From Opitutales bacterium (GTDB taxonomy: Bacteria > Verrucomicrobiota > Verrucomicrobiia > Opitutales > Oceanipulchritudinaceae): a stretch of DNA of 63,217 nt. The DNA is taken from assembly GCA_020831585.1 (NCBI GenBank), contig JAFIGE010000008.1, positions 1 to 63,217 of the forward strand, read 5' to 3'. The notes beneath the pieces were generated by a model. The model was not told the DNA's origin. It was given only the letters and a program-made list of their open reading frames with translations, and did not search any database. The translations under genes were made by a program, and so were the position numbers. Positions 1 through 9,085 of the stretch are shown piece by piece. Every line of letters starts with the position of its first letter. Positions within the stretch are counted from its first letter, which is position 1.

Positions 1-282
1 CGCCAAACCCCCCCGCCAATCCCCACATCCGACCCCGCCGCCAATCGGTCGCTGAAGCTGACCGACAACTGCACTGCGCTCAAAATCCACCACTTTCCCC
101 ACCCCATCTCCCGGATCGCTTCTCGTGCAAAATACGTAGACCGCGTAAAGACGGCGTCAAAGCTTCCAGGGCGAAAAAATGGTGAAGATTTTCCTTGCAA
201 TTCGGGGTAAACTCCTCAAACGTGCTTTTCCCGTAATCGGGAAATATCATACATACATTAACAACATCTAGATATAACTGCT
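1..282. other. Intergenic lead-in to prepilin gene
   Basis: No coding frame here can be supported. A short inverted repeat (TTCCCG, 4-nt spacer, CGGGAA) lies near 229-244, and the last 40 bases before the prepilin start are AT-rich, so a promoter is plausible, but no confident -35/-10 pair was identified. Confidence 0.4.
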
Positions 283-681
283 ATGAAAAATCGGAATTCC
301 AAAAAGGGCTTTACGCTCGTCGAAATCATGATCGTGGTCGTCATCATCGGCCTCCTCGCCGCCATGGCCATCCCCGCCTTCCAGAAGGTGCGTGAAAACT
401 CCATCCGCGGAACGATGCGCAACGATGCCCGCCAACTCGCCTCCGCCGCGCAGCAATACATGCTTGAACAAGGCACAACCCAGGTAACTGTGACAGTTGC
501 TAACACAAATACCGGGGATGTCTCTGGTGCGCTTTCGGACTATGTGGCCCGCATTGCACGTGGCATAACTGTTCCCGGAACTATTGATCTGGACGATAAC
601 TTTACTCTTGGGCATGATCAAGGGGGCACACTTGAGTTCACCCCTGAAGGACAGCCGACCGGGGTCATCACGGCTCCCTAA
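283..681 (+). CDS. Prepilin-type N-terminal methylation domain protein (type IV pilin / pseudopilin)
   Basis: A 132-residue prepilin-like protein. It has a short basic leader (MKNRNSKKG), a GFTLVE processing site typical of prepilin peptidase substrates with the conserved Glu at mature position 5, and a hydrophobic helix (IMIVVVIIGLLAAMAIP) followed by a helical stretch rich in Ala and Gln. These are the hallmarks of PulG/PilA-like subunits. The globular C-terminal part (about residues 65-132) is Thr- and Gly-rich and not recognisable. The protein would be inserted in the inner membrane, cleaved and methylated by PilD, then assembled into a pilus or type II secretion pseudopilus. No assembly genes are adjacent. 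A strong terminator follows, so the gene appears monocistronic. A second prepilin-like gene lies convergently 4 kb downstream, with two glycosyltransferases between them. Confidence 0.9.
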   Translation: MKNRNSKKGFTLVEIMIVVVIIGLLAAMAIPAFQKVRENSIRGTMRNDARQLASAAQQYMLEQGTTQVTVTVANTNTGDVSGALSDYVARIARGITVPGTIDLDDNFTLGHDQGGTLEFTPEGQPTGVITAP

Positions 682-700
682 GTATAAGCAACTCCTTTTC

Positions 701-730
701 AAGGCTGCCTCCCGCGAGGCAGCCTTTTTT
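701..730 (+). terminator. Rho-independent terminator after prepilin gene
   Basis: An 11-bp perfect stem (AAGGCTGCCTC / GAGGCAGCCTT) with a 4-nt loop is followed by six T residues. It lies 19 bases after the prepilin stop codon. A possible TTG start for the next gene would fall inside the T-run, which argues that the downstream gene starts at ATG 774. Confidence 0.92.
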
Positions 731-773
731 GTTTGATCAGACAAGAACTATCAAGATATCGAAGAAAATTGCG

Positions 774-2642
774 ATGAGACGTGGCATCTTACCAAACCCT
801 GGCTATTGGCTCTTTGTGTCGATTTTGATGGTCGTTTGCCTTGTCACGACTGCGGCGTTCCTGGGACTGCTTCCATCCTCCGCGTTGATCATCCACGCCG
901 CCTACTATTACCTGTTTATCCTCTTCGCCATCTGGTCAGCCCTTCTTATCAAGTTTATATTGCGAAGACGGCGACTCATAGCGGAAGGATGGCGAAAGCA
1001 CCTTATCCCGGCCTTTTGTATCCTTCTGCTCTCTGCTTATACCCAAGTTCATGAACCGGATGCTTTTCGAATATTTGGGGATGAAAGTGAATTTCTCGTA
1101 CAAGCGCGTTTGATGCACGAGGATCGAATCGCAGGTTTGCCAGCAATGAGTTACAATATTGGAGGACGATCTATCCATTTCTTCCCCGGTGCCTCATTGC
1201 GCCCGCCCTTATTCTCTTTTCTTCTATCAGTTTTTCACGATCTTTTCGGATATCAACCCAACCATGTTTTCCTTCTAAACGCCCTCTTGGGCCTCTGTTT
1301 GCTTTACATTTTGTACGCCTTGTCATTCTTTTGGACGCGTGACCGATGGATCAGCTTAACGCCACCGCTTCTTATAGCCTTTTTTCCTCTTTTCTCTCAG
1401 GTGGTGAATTCCGGGGGATACGATGTTCTTAATGCTCTATTTATCCTCTTCAGCATATACTTTGGGAGTTTGTTTTTGAAGACTAGAACAGAAGAGGCAT
1501 GGGTACTCTTTCTCTATTCAAGCCTAGTTTTATGCCATTGCCGAACGGAATCAAACTTTTTTTTATTGGCTCCAGTTTTCCTATGGATATATTTCTGGTT
1601 CAGGATTAAGCGGAGAAACATTAGCCTTCCGACAGCTATTTCACCAGTGTTTGTTCTTTACCCGTTAATTTGGTTATCGTATTACCGAAATACCCCCAAC
1701 CTGCACTACACGCATCTCCGTGCAGACGGAACTTCATTGTTTGGATTTGAACATTGGCGGTCCAATCTCAGCGAAGCTTTACATTACCTTTTGATTCCCT
1801 CATTGGATAGCACCGCTTCATTCCCTGTTGTAATCCTGTGTGCCCTCGGAATGATAACAATAATTTTTCCAATTATATTTCGTTACAGAAACGCATTTCC
1901 AGAGTCGGCAATTTTCCATTTACTTTACTTTTTCCCCTTTGTGGTCGGCTGTTTTTTGATCACTCAGGCCAATTTTTGGTCCGCCCTGACCGACGCAAGG
2001 GCATCGCGCTTTATTCTCCCTACGCTTTTAGTCGCAACCCTGACGACCCTCCCGATGCTTCTCCTAATCAAAAAGAAAGCTCGGAGATTTGATTATTTCT
2101 TTCTTCCAGCACTGGCATCGATCCTCTTTATCTTCTCGACACCTTCGAGTTCAAGGCAAGTGGCAACACGCCAGCTTATTTGGGCGCTACATCATAATTG
2201 GGCCATTGATGCCCTCAATGAAAGATTTGAGCGGCCTGAACGAATTTTGGTCGTGTCATCCAGCAGCATTCATTTCATCGCCCATCTCTTCTCTGGAACA
2301 ACACCTCAGTGGATTCTTTTAAACCCGGATTCGCTTCCGATTGGCCTCGCACACGGTCTTTTTGAGGCCGTGATTTTTCCTGATTTAGAGCGTAGAAATG
2401 AAGTTACCGGTCAATGGGAGCAGAGACGGGACGATATTAATGAGCTTAGGAAAAAGTATGATTTGGAAATCCTCGATACCATATTGCACCACCATAATTT
2501 GCGCTCTCATCTCTACCTTTTCACCGGCAAAAGAAATCCTGATGGCTCGGTTGAACCAATTGGTCTTGGATATCGAGAATGGCCAAGCGTCGAAACAGCC
2601 CAAGAAAGCCATAGTTATCTGATGAGAGCGTTCGGACTCTAG
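774..2642 (+). CDS. GT-C type membrane glycosyltransferase (ArnT/PMT-like), copy 1
   Basis: A 622-residue polytopic membrane protein with about ten or more hydrophobic segments in its first 480 residues and a soluble C-terminal tail. An Asp-Glu pair (GDESEFL, about D103/E104) sits in the first extramembrane loop after TM2. This is the position of the catalytic acidic motif in GT-C enzymes that use polyprenyl-phosphate sugars (ArnT, protein O-mannosyltransferase). An RPPLFSFLLS stretch follows, as in GT39-like enzymes. The next gene is a full-length paralogue with the same DE and RPPLF landmarks. Both are clearly AT-richer than the surrounding genes, which suggests horizontal acquisition. A TTG at 729 is in frame but lies inside the preceding terminator, so ATG 774 is preferred. 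Acceptor unknown; flanking prepilin genes make a pilin or another surface protein or glycan possible. Confidence 0.75.
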   Translation: MRRGILPNPGYWLFVSILMVVCLVTTAAFLGLLPSSALIIHAAYYYLFILFAIWSALLIKFILRRRRLIAEGWRKHLIPAFCILLLSAYTQVHEPDAFRIFGDESEFLVQARLMHEDRIAGLPAMSYNIGGRSIHFFPGASLRPPLFSFLLSVFHDLFGYQPNHVFLLNALLGLCLLYILYALSFFWTRDRWISLTPPLLIAFFPLFSQVVNSGGYDVLNALFILFSIYFGSLFLKTRTEEAWVLFLYSSLVLCHCRTESNFFLLAPVFLWIYFWFRIKRRNISLPTAISPVFVLYPLIWLSYYRNTPNLHYTHLRADGTSLFGFEHWRSNLSEALHYLLIPSLDSTASFPVVILCALGMITIIFPIIFRYRNAFPESAIFHLLYFFPFVVGCFLITQANFWSALTDARASRFILPTLLVATLTTLPMLLLIKKKARRFDYFFLPALASILFIFSTPSSSRQVATRQLIWALHHNWAIDALNERFERPERILVVSSSSIHFIAHLFSGTTPQWILLNPDSLPIGLAHGLFEAVIFPDLERRNEVTGQWEQRRDDINELRKKYDLEILDTILHHHNLRSHLYLFTGKRNPDGSVEPIGLGYREWPSVETAQESHSYLMRAFGL

Positions 2643-2761
2643 AGAATTATCGCTTTTCTTCCTTCTGAATAAGTCACCACACTCTTTCCATCTGTCAATA
2701 GCCCAAGTAGCGTAAGCCTTATTCGCTCGACTCTCTTGGAGTTGAAAAACCCTCTTTACAC

Positions 2762-4651
2762 ATGACACCGTCCCACGGGATAATTTCTCTATCAAAATCG
2801 AAGACTTTCTGGATCGCTCTGATTTCGATCTTAGCGCTGTTGTCGGTCCGTATCTTCGATTTCCTGACAACAGAGACACTTGTGCGTTTTTTGACGAAGG
2901 GAGGGTATGTGTATCTACTCGTCCTCTCCGCCCTCTTCCTTTACACGCTTTGGCGTTTCCTGAAAATCCATGGTCGAGTCGCTAACTTGAAACAACGTGT
3001 GAGTTTTCACCGCTTTCAAATCGCGGCGCTTTTTGTTTTGGCGTTCTTAGCGCATCAACATGAACCCCACATTTTCAGAGTGTTTTACGATGAAGCCGAA
3101 TTTCTCGGGCAGGCAAGGATCATGCATTTGGAAAGGCTGGCTGGAGTTCCCGGCCAATACCACACATTCGACGGCAACGCCTTTCCTGTGGCGGTCAACC
3201 CGGCCCTCCGGCCTCCCCTCTTTTCCTTCGTCCTTTCTCTAGTTCACGATGCAGTTGGCTATCGTCCTGAAAACGTTTTTTTTCTCAATGCTTTTTTCTC
3301 CCTCATCTGTTTATTCTTGAGCTACTCATTGTCGTTTATGCTGACCGGAAGTCGCCTCCTTGCGCTGCTGCCGCCAATCGGACTGTTCGCCTTCCCCTTG
3401 TTTGCACAAGTCTCGAGTAGCGGCGGCTATGATCTCTTTAACCTCACTCTCCTTCTCCAACTGCTCCTTTCGGGAGTCTTCTACTTTCGCAAGCAAGACG
3501 AAGAGACATGGAGATGGTTCCTCTTTTCATCCCTTCTCTTGGTTCATTGTCGGAACGAATCCGTTTTATACGTCCTGGTTCCGGTCCTCGCGTGGATGAT
3601 TGTCTCTGCAAAAACGAACACGTGGAAACTCTCCGGATTTACAGCCGCATCTCCCCTCTTTCTGAGTTACCCGATTCTCTGGAATCTCTACTTTTCAAAG
3701 AATCCTGGATTCCAGTATGAGCACATGCGGGAGGATGGTCAGGCTTTTTTCAGCATAGCCTACTTGCCGGAGCACCTCCAAGACGCTCTTGTTTATTTAC
3801 TCACACCTTCTCTTGATTCGACAAACTCTCTCATTATCGCTATCTGCGTTCTCACCGGCCTTGCCTTTATTCTTTTCTGCTTCCCGATCCGTTTGGTCAG
3901 AGGAATCTCTCAGGAAAGTGAAGTGCTCGTTCTTCTAGGCACGGTAGTTGCCTTGGCAGGCTTCCTCACAATTCAATCTGTCTTCTGGGGAGGCCTCACA
4001 GACGTCCTGGCCTCTCGGTTTTTCCTTCCCCTCCTTCTCATGGGATTGATTGGTTTCCTCCTTCTTTTACACGAGATCCCGAATGACCGGAAACGTTTCC
4101 TAGCTCCTGCAGCTCTCCTTCTTTTCGTGGGTGCGGGCTTATTGGAGTCCCTGCCCAGCCAAGCCAGACATCATGCGACGCGGTCCATGCCCGGGGCTCA
4201 GCACTACGAAGTTCTGGTTGAATTCCTGTCCCACCAAAGCATCGACAAAAGTCGGTCTCTCTTCACTGGGACGGGCAGCACGTTTTTCTTCGCCCACGGA
4301 TTTAATGCGGTGCCTTTCGATGCGCTGCAAAGACGACCCGAACGAATCGATCAGATGATCGGGCACGACCTCTACGAAAATATCTTCATCTCGGTGCTCG
4401 AAATTGATGGCCACACAGCCTCGATGGGCGGAACGATTGCCGCTGATTTGCGTGCCTTGTTCGTCTTGGAAGAAGTCTTTCAGCATCGGCACCATCGAAA
4501 CATGCAATCCACCCTCTATCGCATTGTTGGTCGTCTTGATAATGAAGGGAATCCGGTCGTGCTGCAACCCGGATCGCTGGCTCTGCCTTCATTCACGGAC
4601 ATGGACGCCAAGACGGCCTACTTACTTCACGCGCTGGGTATCCAGCAGTAA
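2762..4651 (+). CDS. GT-C type membrane glycosyltransferase, copy 2 (paralogue of preceding gene)
   Basis: A 629-residue polytopic membrane protein, colinear with the gene upstream. It shares a HEPHIFRVFYDEAEF block (D110/E111, the putative catalytic loop) aligned with HEPDAFRIFGDESEF of copy 1, RPPLFSFVLS, an SSGGYDLFN stretch, a CRNES motif, the LLTPSLDST segment, and a C-terminal soluble region ending in a similar AYLLHALG. The pattern indicates an old tandem duplication with substantial divergence. The 119-base gap from copy 1 contains no obvious terminator, so co-transcription is possible. The protein should sit in the inner membrane and transfer a sugar from a polyprenyl-phosphate donor to a periplasmic acceptor. 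The substrate cannot be deduced. Confidence 0.75.
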   Translation: MTPSHGIISLSKSKTFWIALISILALLSVRIFDFLTTETLVRFLTKGGYVYLLVLSALFLYTLWRFLKIHGRVANLKQRVSFHRFQIAALFVLAFLAHQHEPHIFRVFYDEAEFLGQARIMHLERLAGVPGQYHTFDGNAFPVAVNPALRPPLFSFVLSLVHDAVGYRPENVFFLNAFFSLICLFLSYSLSFMLTGSRLLALLPPIGLFAFPLFAQVSSSGGYDLFNLTLLLQLLLSGVFYFRKQDEETWRWFLFSSLLLVHCRNESVLYVLVPVLAWMIVSAKTNTWKLSGFTAASPLFLSYPILWNLYFSKNPGFQYEHMREDGQAFFSIAYLPEHLQDALVYLLTPSLDSTNSLIIAICVLTGLAFILFCFPIRLVRGISQESEVLVLLGTVVALAGFLTIQSVFWGGLTDVLASRFFLPLLLMGLIGFLLLLHEIPNDRKRFLAPAALLLFVGAGLLESLPSQARHHATRSMPGAQHYEVLVEFLSHQSIDKSRSLFTGTGSTFFFAHGFNAVPFDALQRRPERIDQMIGHDLYENIFISVLEIDGHTASMGGTIAADLRALFVLEEVFQHRHHRNMQSTLYRIVGRLDNEGNPVVLQPGSLALPSFTDMDAKTAYLLHALGIQQ

Positions 4652-4670
4652 CCTCTTCAAAAGGGAGTAT

Positions 4671-5033
4671 TCAGCGTACATCGTAGACGACGTCGCCAAA
4701 AACAGCACCCGTTGCCACGATGAAGGTGTCCTCGTAGAGAATGATCAGGGGATACTCCTCCCCGGCCACCGGATCGAGATTACGAATGAAACGCCCCTCG
4801 CCGACGAGGTCGGCTAACCGCGCCTCGTTCGACATGGACTCCATAAAATACACTTGGGCCGCATCAGAGAGAAGTCGTAGATTTTGCAAAATCAAGCGCT
4901 CCTTCGCCCGGTTACCAAAGGCTGAAATTACGGGAATAGCAATCGCTGCCAACAACCCGATGATCACGATCACCACCATGATCTCAACCAGGGTGAAGGC
5001 GCGCCGATTTCGGCATGGAGACGGGCCGGTCAT
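4671..5033 (-). CDS. Prepilin-type N-terminal methylation domain protein (second copy)
   Basis: A 120-residue protein with a basic leader (MTGPSPCRNRR), prepilin peptidase site AFTLVE and hydrophobic helix (IMVVIVIIGLLAAIAIPVI). It then has an Arg/Gln-rich amphipathic stretch including LILQNLRLLSDAAQVYF, which resembles the first prepilin-like protein (res ~45-60) although the remainder differs. It ends with a short beta-rich domain. It is convergent with the glycosyltransferase pair; the gap to the second glycosyltransferase stop is 19 bases. A PulG-like pseudopilin role is expected from the family; no secretion ATPase or secretin is in the window. Confidence 0.88.
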   Translation of the reverse strand: MTGPSPCRNRRAFTLVEIMVVIVIIGLLAAIAIPVISAFGNRAKERLILQNLRLLSDAAQVYFMESMSNEARLADLVGEGRFIRNLDPVAGEEYPLIILYEDTFIVATGAVFGDVVYDVR

Positions 5034-5247
5034 AAAAGATCCTGTTTATCTAAGGTTGAATAGCGTAGGAACAAAATGGAACACAGAGAGCAACTTGCTC
5101 TGAAAACTCCCCATAGCCAAAAGGAAAACACCCGACAATGCAAACGGAAAGCCCCCGTAGGCAACTTTTGACACATGCATTACAGAAGAAAGCCCCGTTA
5201 GATCGGCCACCCTCACGCAGAAGGCGGCAAAACATTCCGCTCACCCA

Positions 5248-6093
5248 TCAATTCGGCAAAGCGACCACATTGATCGACCCGTTCCGGGGAATGCGGTGTC
5301 TGATCGAAGCGGCGTCTCTGGGTAGGGGGCGGGCTTGAGAAAGATCGAAAGAGGCATAACCCCGATCCAGAAAGAATCCAAGCATGTCCGCAAAGTGAGC
5401 CGGGTCGCAATCGGGGGCCAGTTCGAGAAGGACGGTTGGCCGATGCGTTTCAATCGTCTGCCGCGCACCCTGAAGAATGGGCCATTCATAACCATCCACG
5501 TCCAACTTCACAAAATCGACGCGCTCCAGCCCTTCCGAAGCCAAAAGGCTGTCGAGGGACGCCCTTTTTGCCGCTCCGAGTCCTTCCGCTTCGCCCCCGT
5601 GAGCGGACACGCGGGAGGCTATGCTCGCATCCAGAGGCCAGCGGCTCTCTATGGCGTGAACTCCGTCAAAGCGGTCGCTCCCATCCGTAAGCAGGGCATG
5701 AACCACCTTGACCCGATCCCGCACCAGGGGATTGAGATCGATGTTTCTCCGAAGCCGTCCAACCGCGTATTCAGTGGCCTCGAAGCAGTAGACCCGTCCA
5801 GCCGGGCCAACCAGATACGCAAAAGGAAGCGAGTGGGCTCCAATGTTCGCACCTATGTCTAAAACGGTATAACCCTTCTGAATCCGGCGGGTGTAATAGC
5901 GGCGGGTGCCCGGCTCGAAGGCTCCAAAAAGAAAAATCGCAAAATCGATTCCCTCATTCAGATCCAACCACCAATGGATACCCCGCCTTCGAAAGACCCC
6001 TTCTGACTTCAGGCCGCCCAGCGCGCGTCCGCGGACAAAAGCCTTGGACAGGGCGTTGGCTATCTTTAGTTTCGTCTTGGTGGAAAGCGGCAT
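5248..6093 (-). CDS. FkbM family SAM-dependent methyltransferase
   Basis: A 281-residue methyltransferase with a Rossmann core. Motif I is VLDIGANIGAHSLPFA (about residue 95), the acidic loop after beta-2 is CFEATEYAV, and the characteristic FkbM signature KLDVDGYEWPILQGA lies near residue 200. FkbM-type enzymes O-methylate sugars or polyketides and are common in polysaccharide and glycan-modification loci. The gene lies downstream of the second prepilin gene in the same orientation (it is transcribed first, 214 bases ahead of it). This supports a surface-glycan decoration cluster with the two glycosyltransferases, but the specific substrate is unknown. Confidence 0.85.
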   Translation of the reverse strand: MPLSTKTKLKIANALSKAFVRGRALGGLKSEGVFRRRGIHWWLDLNEGIDFAIFLFGAFEPGTRRYYTRRIQKGYTVLDIGANIGAHSLPFAYLVGPAGRVYCFEATEYAVGRLRRNIDLNPLVRDRVKVVHALLTDGSDRFDGVHAIESRWPLDASIASRVSAHGGEAEGLGAAKRASLDSLLASEGLERVDFVKLDVDGYEWPILQGARQTIETHRPTVLLELAPDCDPAHFADMLGFFLDRGYASFDLSQARPLPRDAASIRHRIPRNGSINVVALPN

Positions 6094-6124
6094 GGGAAAA
6101 CTCTTTTAGTAAATCAGTCCTTTC

Positions 6125-6145
6125 CGTTCGGCTTCAAGCCGAACG
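6125..6145. promoter_or_regulatory. Perfect 21-bp palindrome upstream of fkbM-like gene
   Basis: CGTTCGGCTT and AAGCCGAACG flank a single central C, about 30 bases upstream of the FkbM-family start codon. It could be an operator or a REP-like hairpin. There is no T-run on either side, so it is not a standard terminator. Confidence 0.4.
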
Positions 6146-6324
6146 AGCATCCCTATCAAAAAAAGCGGCACAACAAAAATGCTAAACGGTATTATTACTT
6201 GCTTTCAGAGTGCCCACACCTCTTGCGCTGGATGAAAAGAAACACCCGGAGGCGCGAGGCGGTCCCGCAGCACACTTTGGGGATTGCAAGGGCCGGCGAC
6301 GGATGAAGGATACGGAGGAATCTC

Positions 6325-7101
6325 ATGCTCGGCAGTCGGCTCCTGCGGACCCGCCCATCTGAACGAACCACCTCCCTCCCTCCTTCCGTGCCACCCTCTC
6401 CCGGACCGCATCCACCCGACTCCCCAACCAAGGGTGTAGGCCGATTTTGGCATCATCTGCGACAGCCTGGCCCGGAAAAAAACCTTCGGCGCCTGCTCGT
6501 TTATGCCGTTATCGGCCTGGCCGGGTTTTTCCTCCTCTTCGCTCTGCTCCGCTATCTCCCCACCGAGGCACTGATCGAAGAGCTCCGCGGCTGGGGAATC
6601 GTTCCTTTCTTCATCGGGTTTACCCTGCTTCCGCTTGTGGGCTTTCCGACCACGCCGTTTTACCTTGTCGCCGGCGCAACTTTCGGGACCCTTGCCAGCA
6701 TTATCGGGGCTTCGCTGGGGCTGGCGGTTCAGTTCGCCCTCGCCTACTGGCTTGCGAGCAGATTTCTGCGAAATTGGATCGGGTGGCTCGTTCGCCGCGC
6801 CGGCTATACCATTCCGGAGGTCAAGCCGGCTCACCATCTGCGCGTCACCCTTATCGTCAAAGTCACGCCAGGTCCGCCCACTTTCCTAAAGAGTTACATC
6901 CTGGGATTGGCGAAAATCCCGTTTTCGACGTTCTTCCTTGTGTCGTGGACGTTCTCCACCGCCTACGCTCTCAGCTTCATCCTACTGGGCGAGTCTCTCA
7001 TCGAAGGTGACTTGAGACAAGGCCTCCTCGGCCTACTGATCCTGGCGGCAACGGTCGGCGTCGTCTTTCTCTTGCGCAAGCGCTTCCCAAAGAAGACCTG
7101 A
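6325..7101 (+). CDS. TVP38/TMEM64 (DedA-like, SNARE-associated) family membrane protein
   Basis: A 258-residue protein with a proline/serine-rich N-terminus of about 45 residues, then a membrane domain. TM1 is at about 53-74. The family core follows: GFTLLPLVGFPTTPFYLVAGATFG (re-entrant loop with FPTTPF) and a ~90-residue domain ending in a GLAKIPFSTFFLV block and two C-terminal TMs. VTPGPPTFLKSYILG matches the conserved F/V-P-x(n)-N/Y-x-x-x-G element of TVP38 proteins. The family moves lipids across membranes and works as half-transporters in the inner membrane. The N-terminal ATG is uncertain: the rich Pro/Ser leader may be non-native and starts nearer the membrane domain exist. The 3' end of the gene is part of a 285-bp tandem duplication. 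Confidence 0.8.
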   Translation: MLGSRLLRTRPSERTTSLPPSVPPSPGPHPPDSPTKGVGRFWHHLRQPGPEKNLRRLLVYAVIGLAGFFLLFALLRYLPTEALIEELRGWGIVPFFIGFTLLPLVGFPTTPFYLVAGATFGTLASIIGASLGLAVQFALAYWLASRFLRNWIGWLVRRAGYTIPEVKPAHHLRVTLIVKVTPGPPTFLKSYILGLAKIPFSTFFLVSWTFSTAYALSFILLGESLIEGDLRQGLLGLLILAATVGVVFLLRKRFPKKT

Positions 7102-7555
7102 GTAAATCTAATTAATCTGGACACCCACTCCCCGCTCGCCAAACGCTCTGCCGTCAAGTTTATTTACGCGGTTCGCAGTTTTTGATTTCCAGTTTATTCT
7201 CGCTTCATCCCCCCCCGCCATCGCCACTCGTGAGGGCGTCAATTATATTTTGCGCGGTAGCGGTTGTGTGTGGGCGAGTCTCTCATCGAAGGTGACTTGA
7301 GACAAGGCCTCCTCGGCCTACTGATCCTGGCGGCAACGGTCGGCGTCGTCTTTCTCTTGCGCAAGCGCTTCCCAAAGAAGACCTGAGTAAATCTAATTAA
7401 TCTGGACACCCACTCCCCGCTCGCCAAACGCTCTGCCGTCAAGTTTATTTACGCGGTTCGCAGTTTTTGATTTCCAGTTTATTCTCGCTTCATCCCCCCC
7501 CGCCATCGCCACTCGTGAGGGCGTCAATTATATTTTGCGCGGTAGCGGTTGTGTG
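6986..7555. repeat. 285-bp direct tandem duplication (two units: 6986-7270 and 7271-7555)
   Basis: The last ~116 bases of the TVP38-like gene plus 169 bases of downstream sequence are repeated head-to-tail with a period of exactly 285. No mismatch was seen on reading both units, including a C8 tract and the segment CGGTTGTGTGTG. The unit boundaries share only the dinucleotide TG. The second unit therefore carries a headless copy of the gene's C-terminal codons and supplies the immediate upstream region of argG. It is either a very recent duplication by slippage or end-joining, or an assembly artefact. Confidence 0.95.
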
Positions 7556-7608
7556 TGAAAGAAGGACTTGCCGCCGGTAGGTGAGCGTCTAGCGTTCGTG
7601 GTTTTACC

Positions 7609-8862
7609 ATGAAGATCGTTCTCGCGTATTCCGGGGGGTTGGACACCTCCGTTCTTGTTAACTGGTTGAAGCAGCACTTTGGTGCGGAGATCATCACCTT
7701 TGCGGCCAATATTGGCCAGGAGGAGGAGCTGGATGGTCTTGCCGAAAAGGCGAAGAAGACGGGTGCCAGCGCGCACTATACGGTGGACCTGACGGACGAG
7801 TTTGCGAGTGAGTTCATCAACCCGATGATGCGGGCGAATGCGGTTTACGAGGGCCAGTATTACCTGGGCACCTCGATTGCGCGGCCCCTGATTGCGAAGG
7901 CGCAGATCGCGATTGCGCGGGCCGAAGGGGCCGATGCCCTGGCCCACGGAGCCACCGGCAAGGGAAATGACCAGGTGCGTTTTGAGCTGACTTACGCGGC
8001 CCTGGCCCCGGACCTGAAAGTCATCTCGCCCTGGCGCATGGAGGTCTTCCGCAAGGCCTTTCCCGGTCGCAAGGAAATGATCGATTATTGCCAGCGCGAG
8101 GGTGTGCCCGTGGAGGCTTCGGCGAAAAAGCCTTACTCCATGGACCGCAACCTTTTGCACATTTCGTATGAGGCCGGCATTCTGGAGGATCCGTGGTTTG
8201 ACCCGACCGCTCCGGAAAACCGCGACATGTTCAAGCTCACGGTGGACCCGACCGAGGCGCCGAATGAACCCGAATACATTGAGCTGGATTTTGCCAACGG
8301 CGACTGTGTGGCCCTCAACGGCGAGAAGCTGGCTCCGGCTCCGCTGCTCAAGAAACTGAACAAGCTGGCCGGTAAGCACGGCATCGGGCGCGTCGACCTG
8401 GTGGAAAACCGCTTTGTCGGGATGAAGAGCCGCGGGGTCTATGAGACGCCGGGGGGCACCCTTCTCCTGCACGGACGCAAGCAGGTGGAAACGCTCACCC
8501 TTGACCGCGATCTGGAGCACCTGCGCGACAGCCTCATCCCGAAATACGCCGAACTGGTCTACAATGGCTTCTGGTATGCGCCCGAGCGTGAGGCGCTCCA
8601 GGCTTTCTTTGACAAGAGCCAGGAGTCCGTCACGGGCACGGTGCGGCTGAAGCTCTACAAGGGCAACGTCATCACGGTCGGGCGCAAATCGCCGCTCTCG
8701 CTCTATGAGGAGGACGTGGCCTCGATGGAAGGCGTGCAGAGTGCCTACAACCCGGACGACGCGAGCGGTTTCATCCGCCTGCAGGGCCTGCGGCTGCGGG
8801 CCCGCCGCCAGCACCAGGACCTCCCAAAAGTGGACCTGACGACGAAACTCACGCGGGAATAG
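7609..8862 (+). CDS. argG: Argininosuccinate synthase
   Basis: Catalyses ATP-dependent condensation of citrulline and aspartate to argininosuccinate, the penultimate step of arginine synthesis, in the cytosol. The 417-residue length is close to the usual ~400. The N-terminal PP-loop [15 protein letters not shown] binds [31 protein letters not shown] (citrulline/aspartate site) and [11 protein letters not shown] are family blocks, and [15 protein letters not shown] is a C-terminal signature. Start ATG 7609 gives [12 protein letters not shown], the normal N-terminus. It appears to be transcribed alone; its upstream region lies within the second unit of the 285-bp duplication. Confidence 0.98.
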   Translation: MKIVLAYSGGLDTSVLVNWLKQHFGAEIITFAANIGQEEELDGLAEKAKKTGASAHYTVDLTDEFASEFINPMMRANAVYEGQYYLGTSIARPLIAKAQIAIARAEGADALAHGATGKGNDQVRFELTYAALAPDLKVISPWRMEVFRKAFPGRKEMIDYCQREGVPVEASAKKPYSMDRNLLHISYEAGILEDPWFDPTAPENRDMFKLTVDPTEAPNEPEYIELDFANGDCVALNGEKLAPAPLLKKLNKLAGKHGIGRVDLVENRFVGMKSRGVYETPGGTLLLHGRKQVETLTLDRDLEHLRDSLIPKYAELVYNGFWYAPEREALQAFFDKSQESVTGTVRLKLYKGNVITVGRKSPLSLYEEDVASMEGVQSAYNPDDASGFIRLQGLRLRARRQHQDLPKVDLTTKLTRE

Positions 8863-8909
8863 CGCCGAAATCGGCGGCAGTGGTCTGCATGCGCACCCGG
8901 ACCAAGAAG

Positions 8910-8935
8910 GTAGTCCGGATGATTCATCGCCGGAC
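8910..8935. repeat. 26-bp intergenic repeat, copy 1 (inverted mate at 14402-14427)
   Basis: The sequence around TCCGGATGATTCATCGCCGG reappears in reverse complement at 14402-14427 with a single mismatch. Both copies lie in non-coding DNA between unrelated genes. It contains the internal imperfect palindrome GTCCGG...CCGGAC, in keeping with REP-like elements. Confidence 0.8.
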
Positions 8936-9085
8936 CGCGACGGAAAAGCGGCTACCACCTTCCGCGCGCCTTGAGCGACGAGGCCCGCGCGCGTAGGGCT
9001 GACCGCGCGCCGCCGCCACGGGTCTACCGGTGAACCCTGGCCGACGACTCAAGCGCTTCCTGTCCTTGGGGTTCTCCGCACCTTT

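Noticed and set aside
229-244. Short hairpin TTCCCG-TAAT-CGGGAA upstream of the first prepilin gene
   Set aside because: Six base pairs without a T-run or a known operator match; too weak to list as a terminator or riboregulator.
7528-8958. A 476-codon minus-strand frame opposite argG
   Set aside because: Shadow of argG; the plus-strand protein matches argininosuccinate synthase along its full length.
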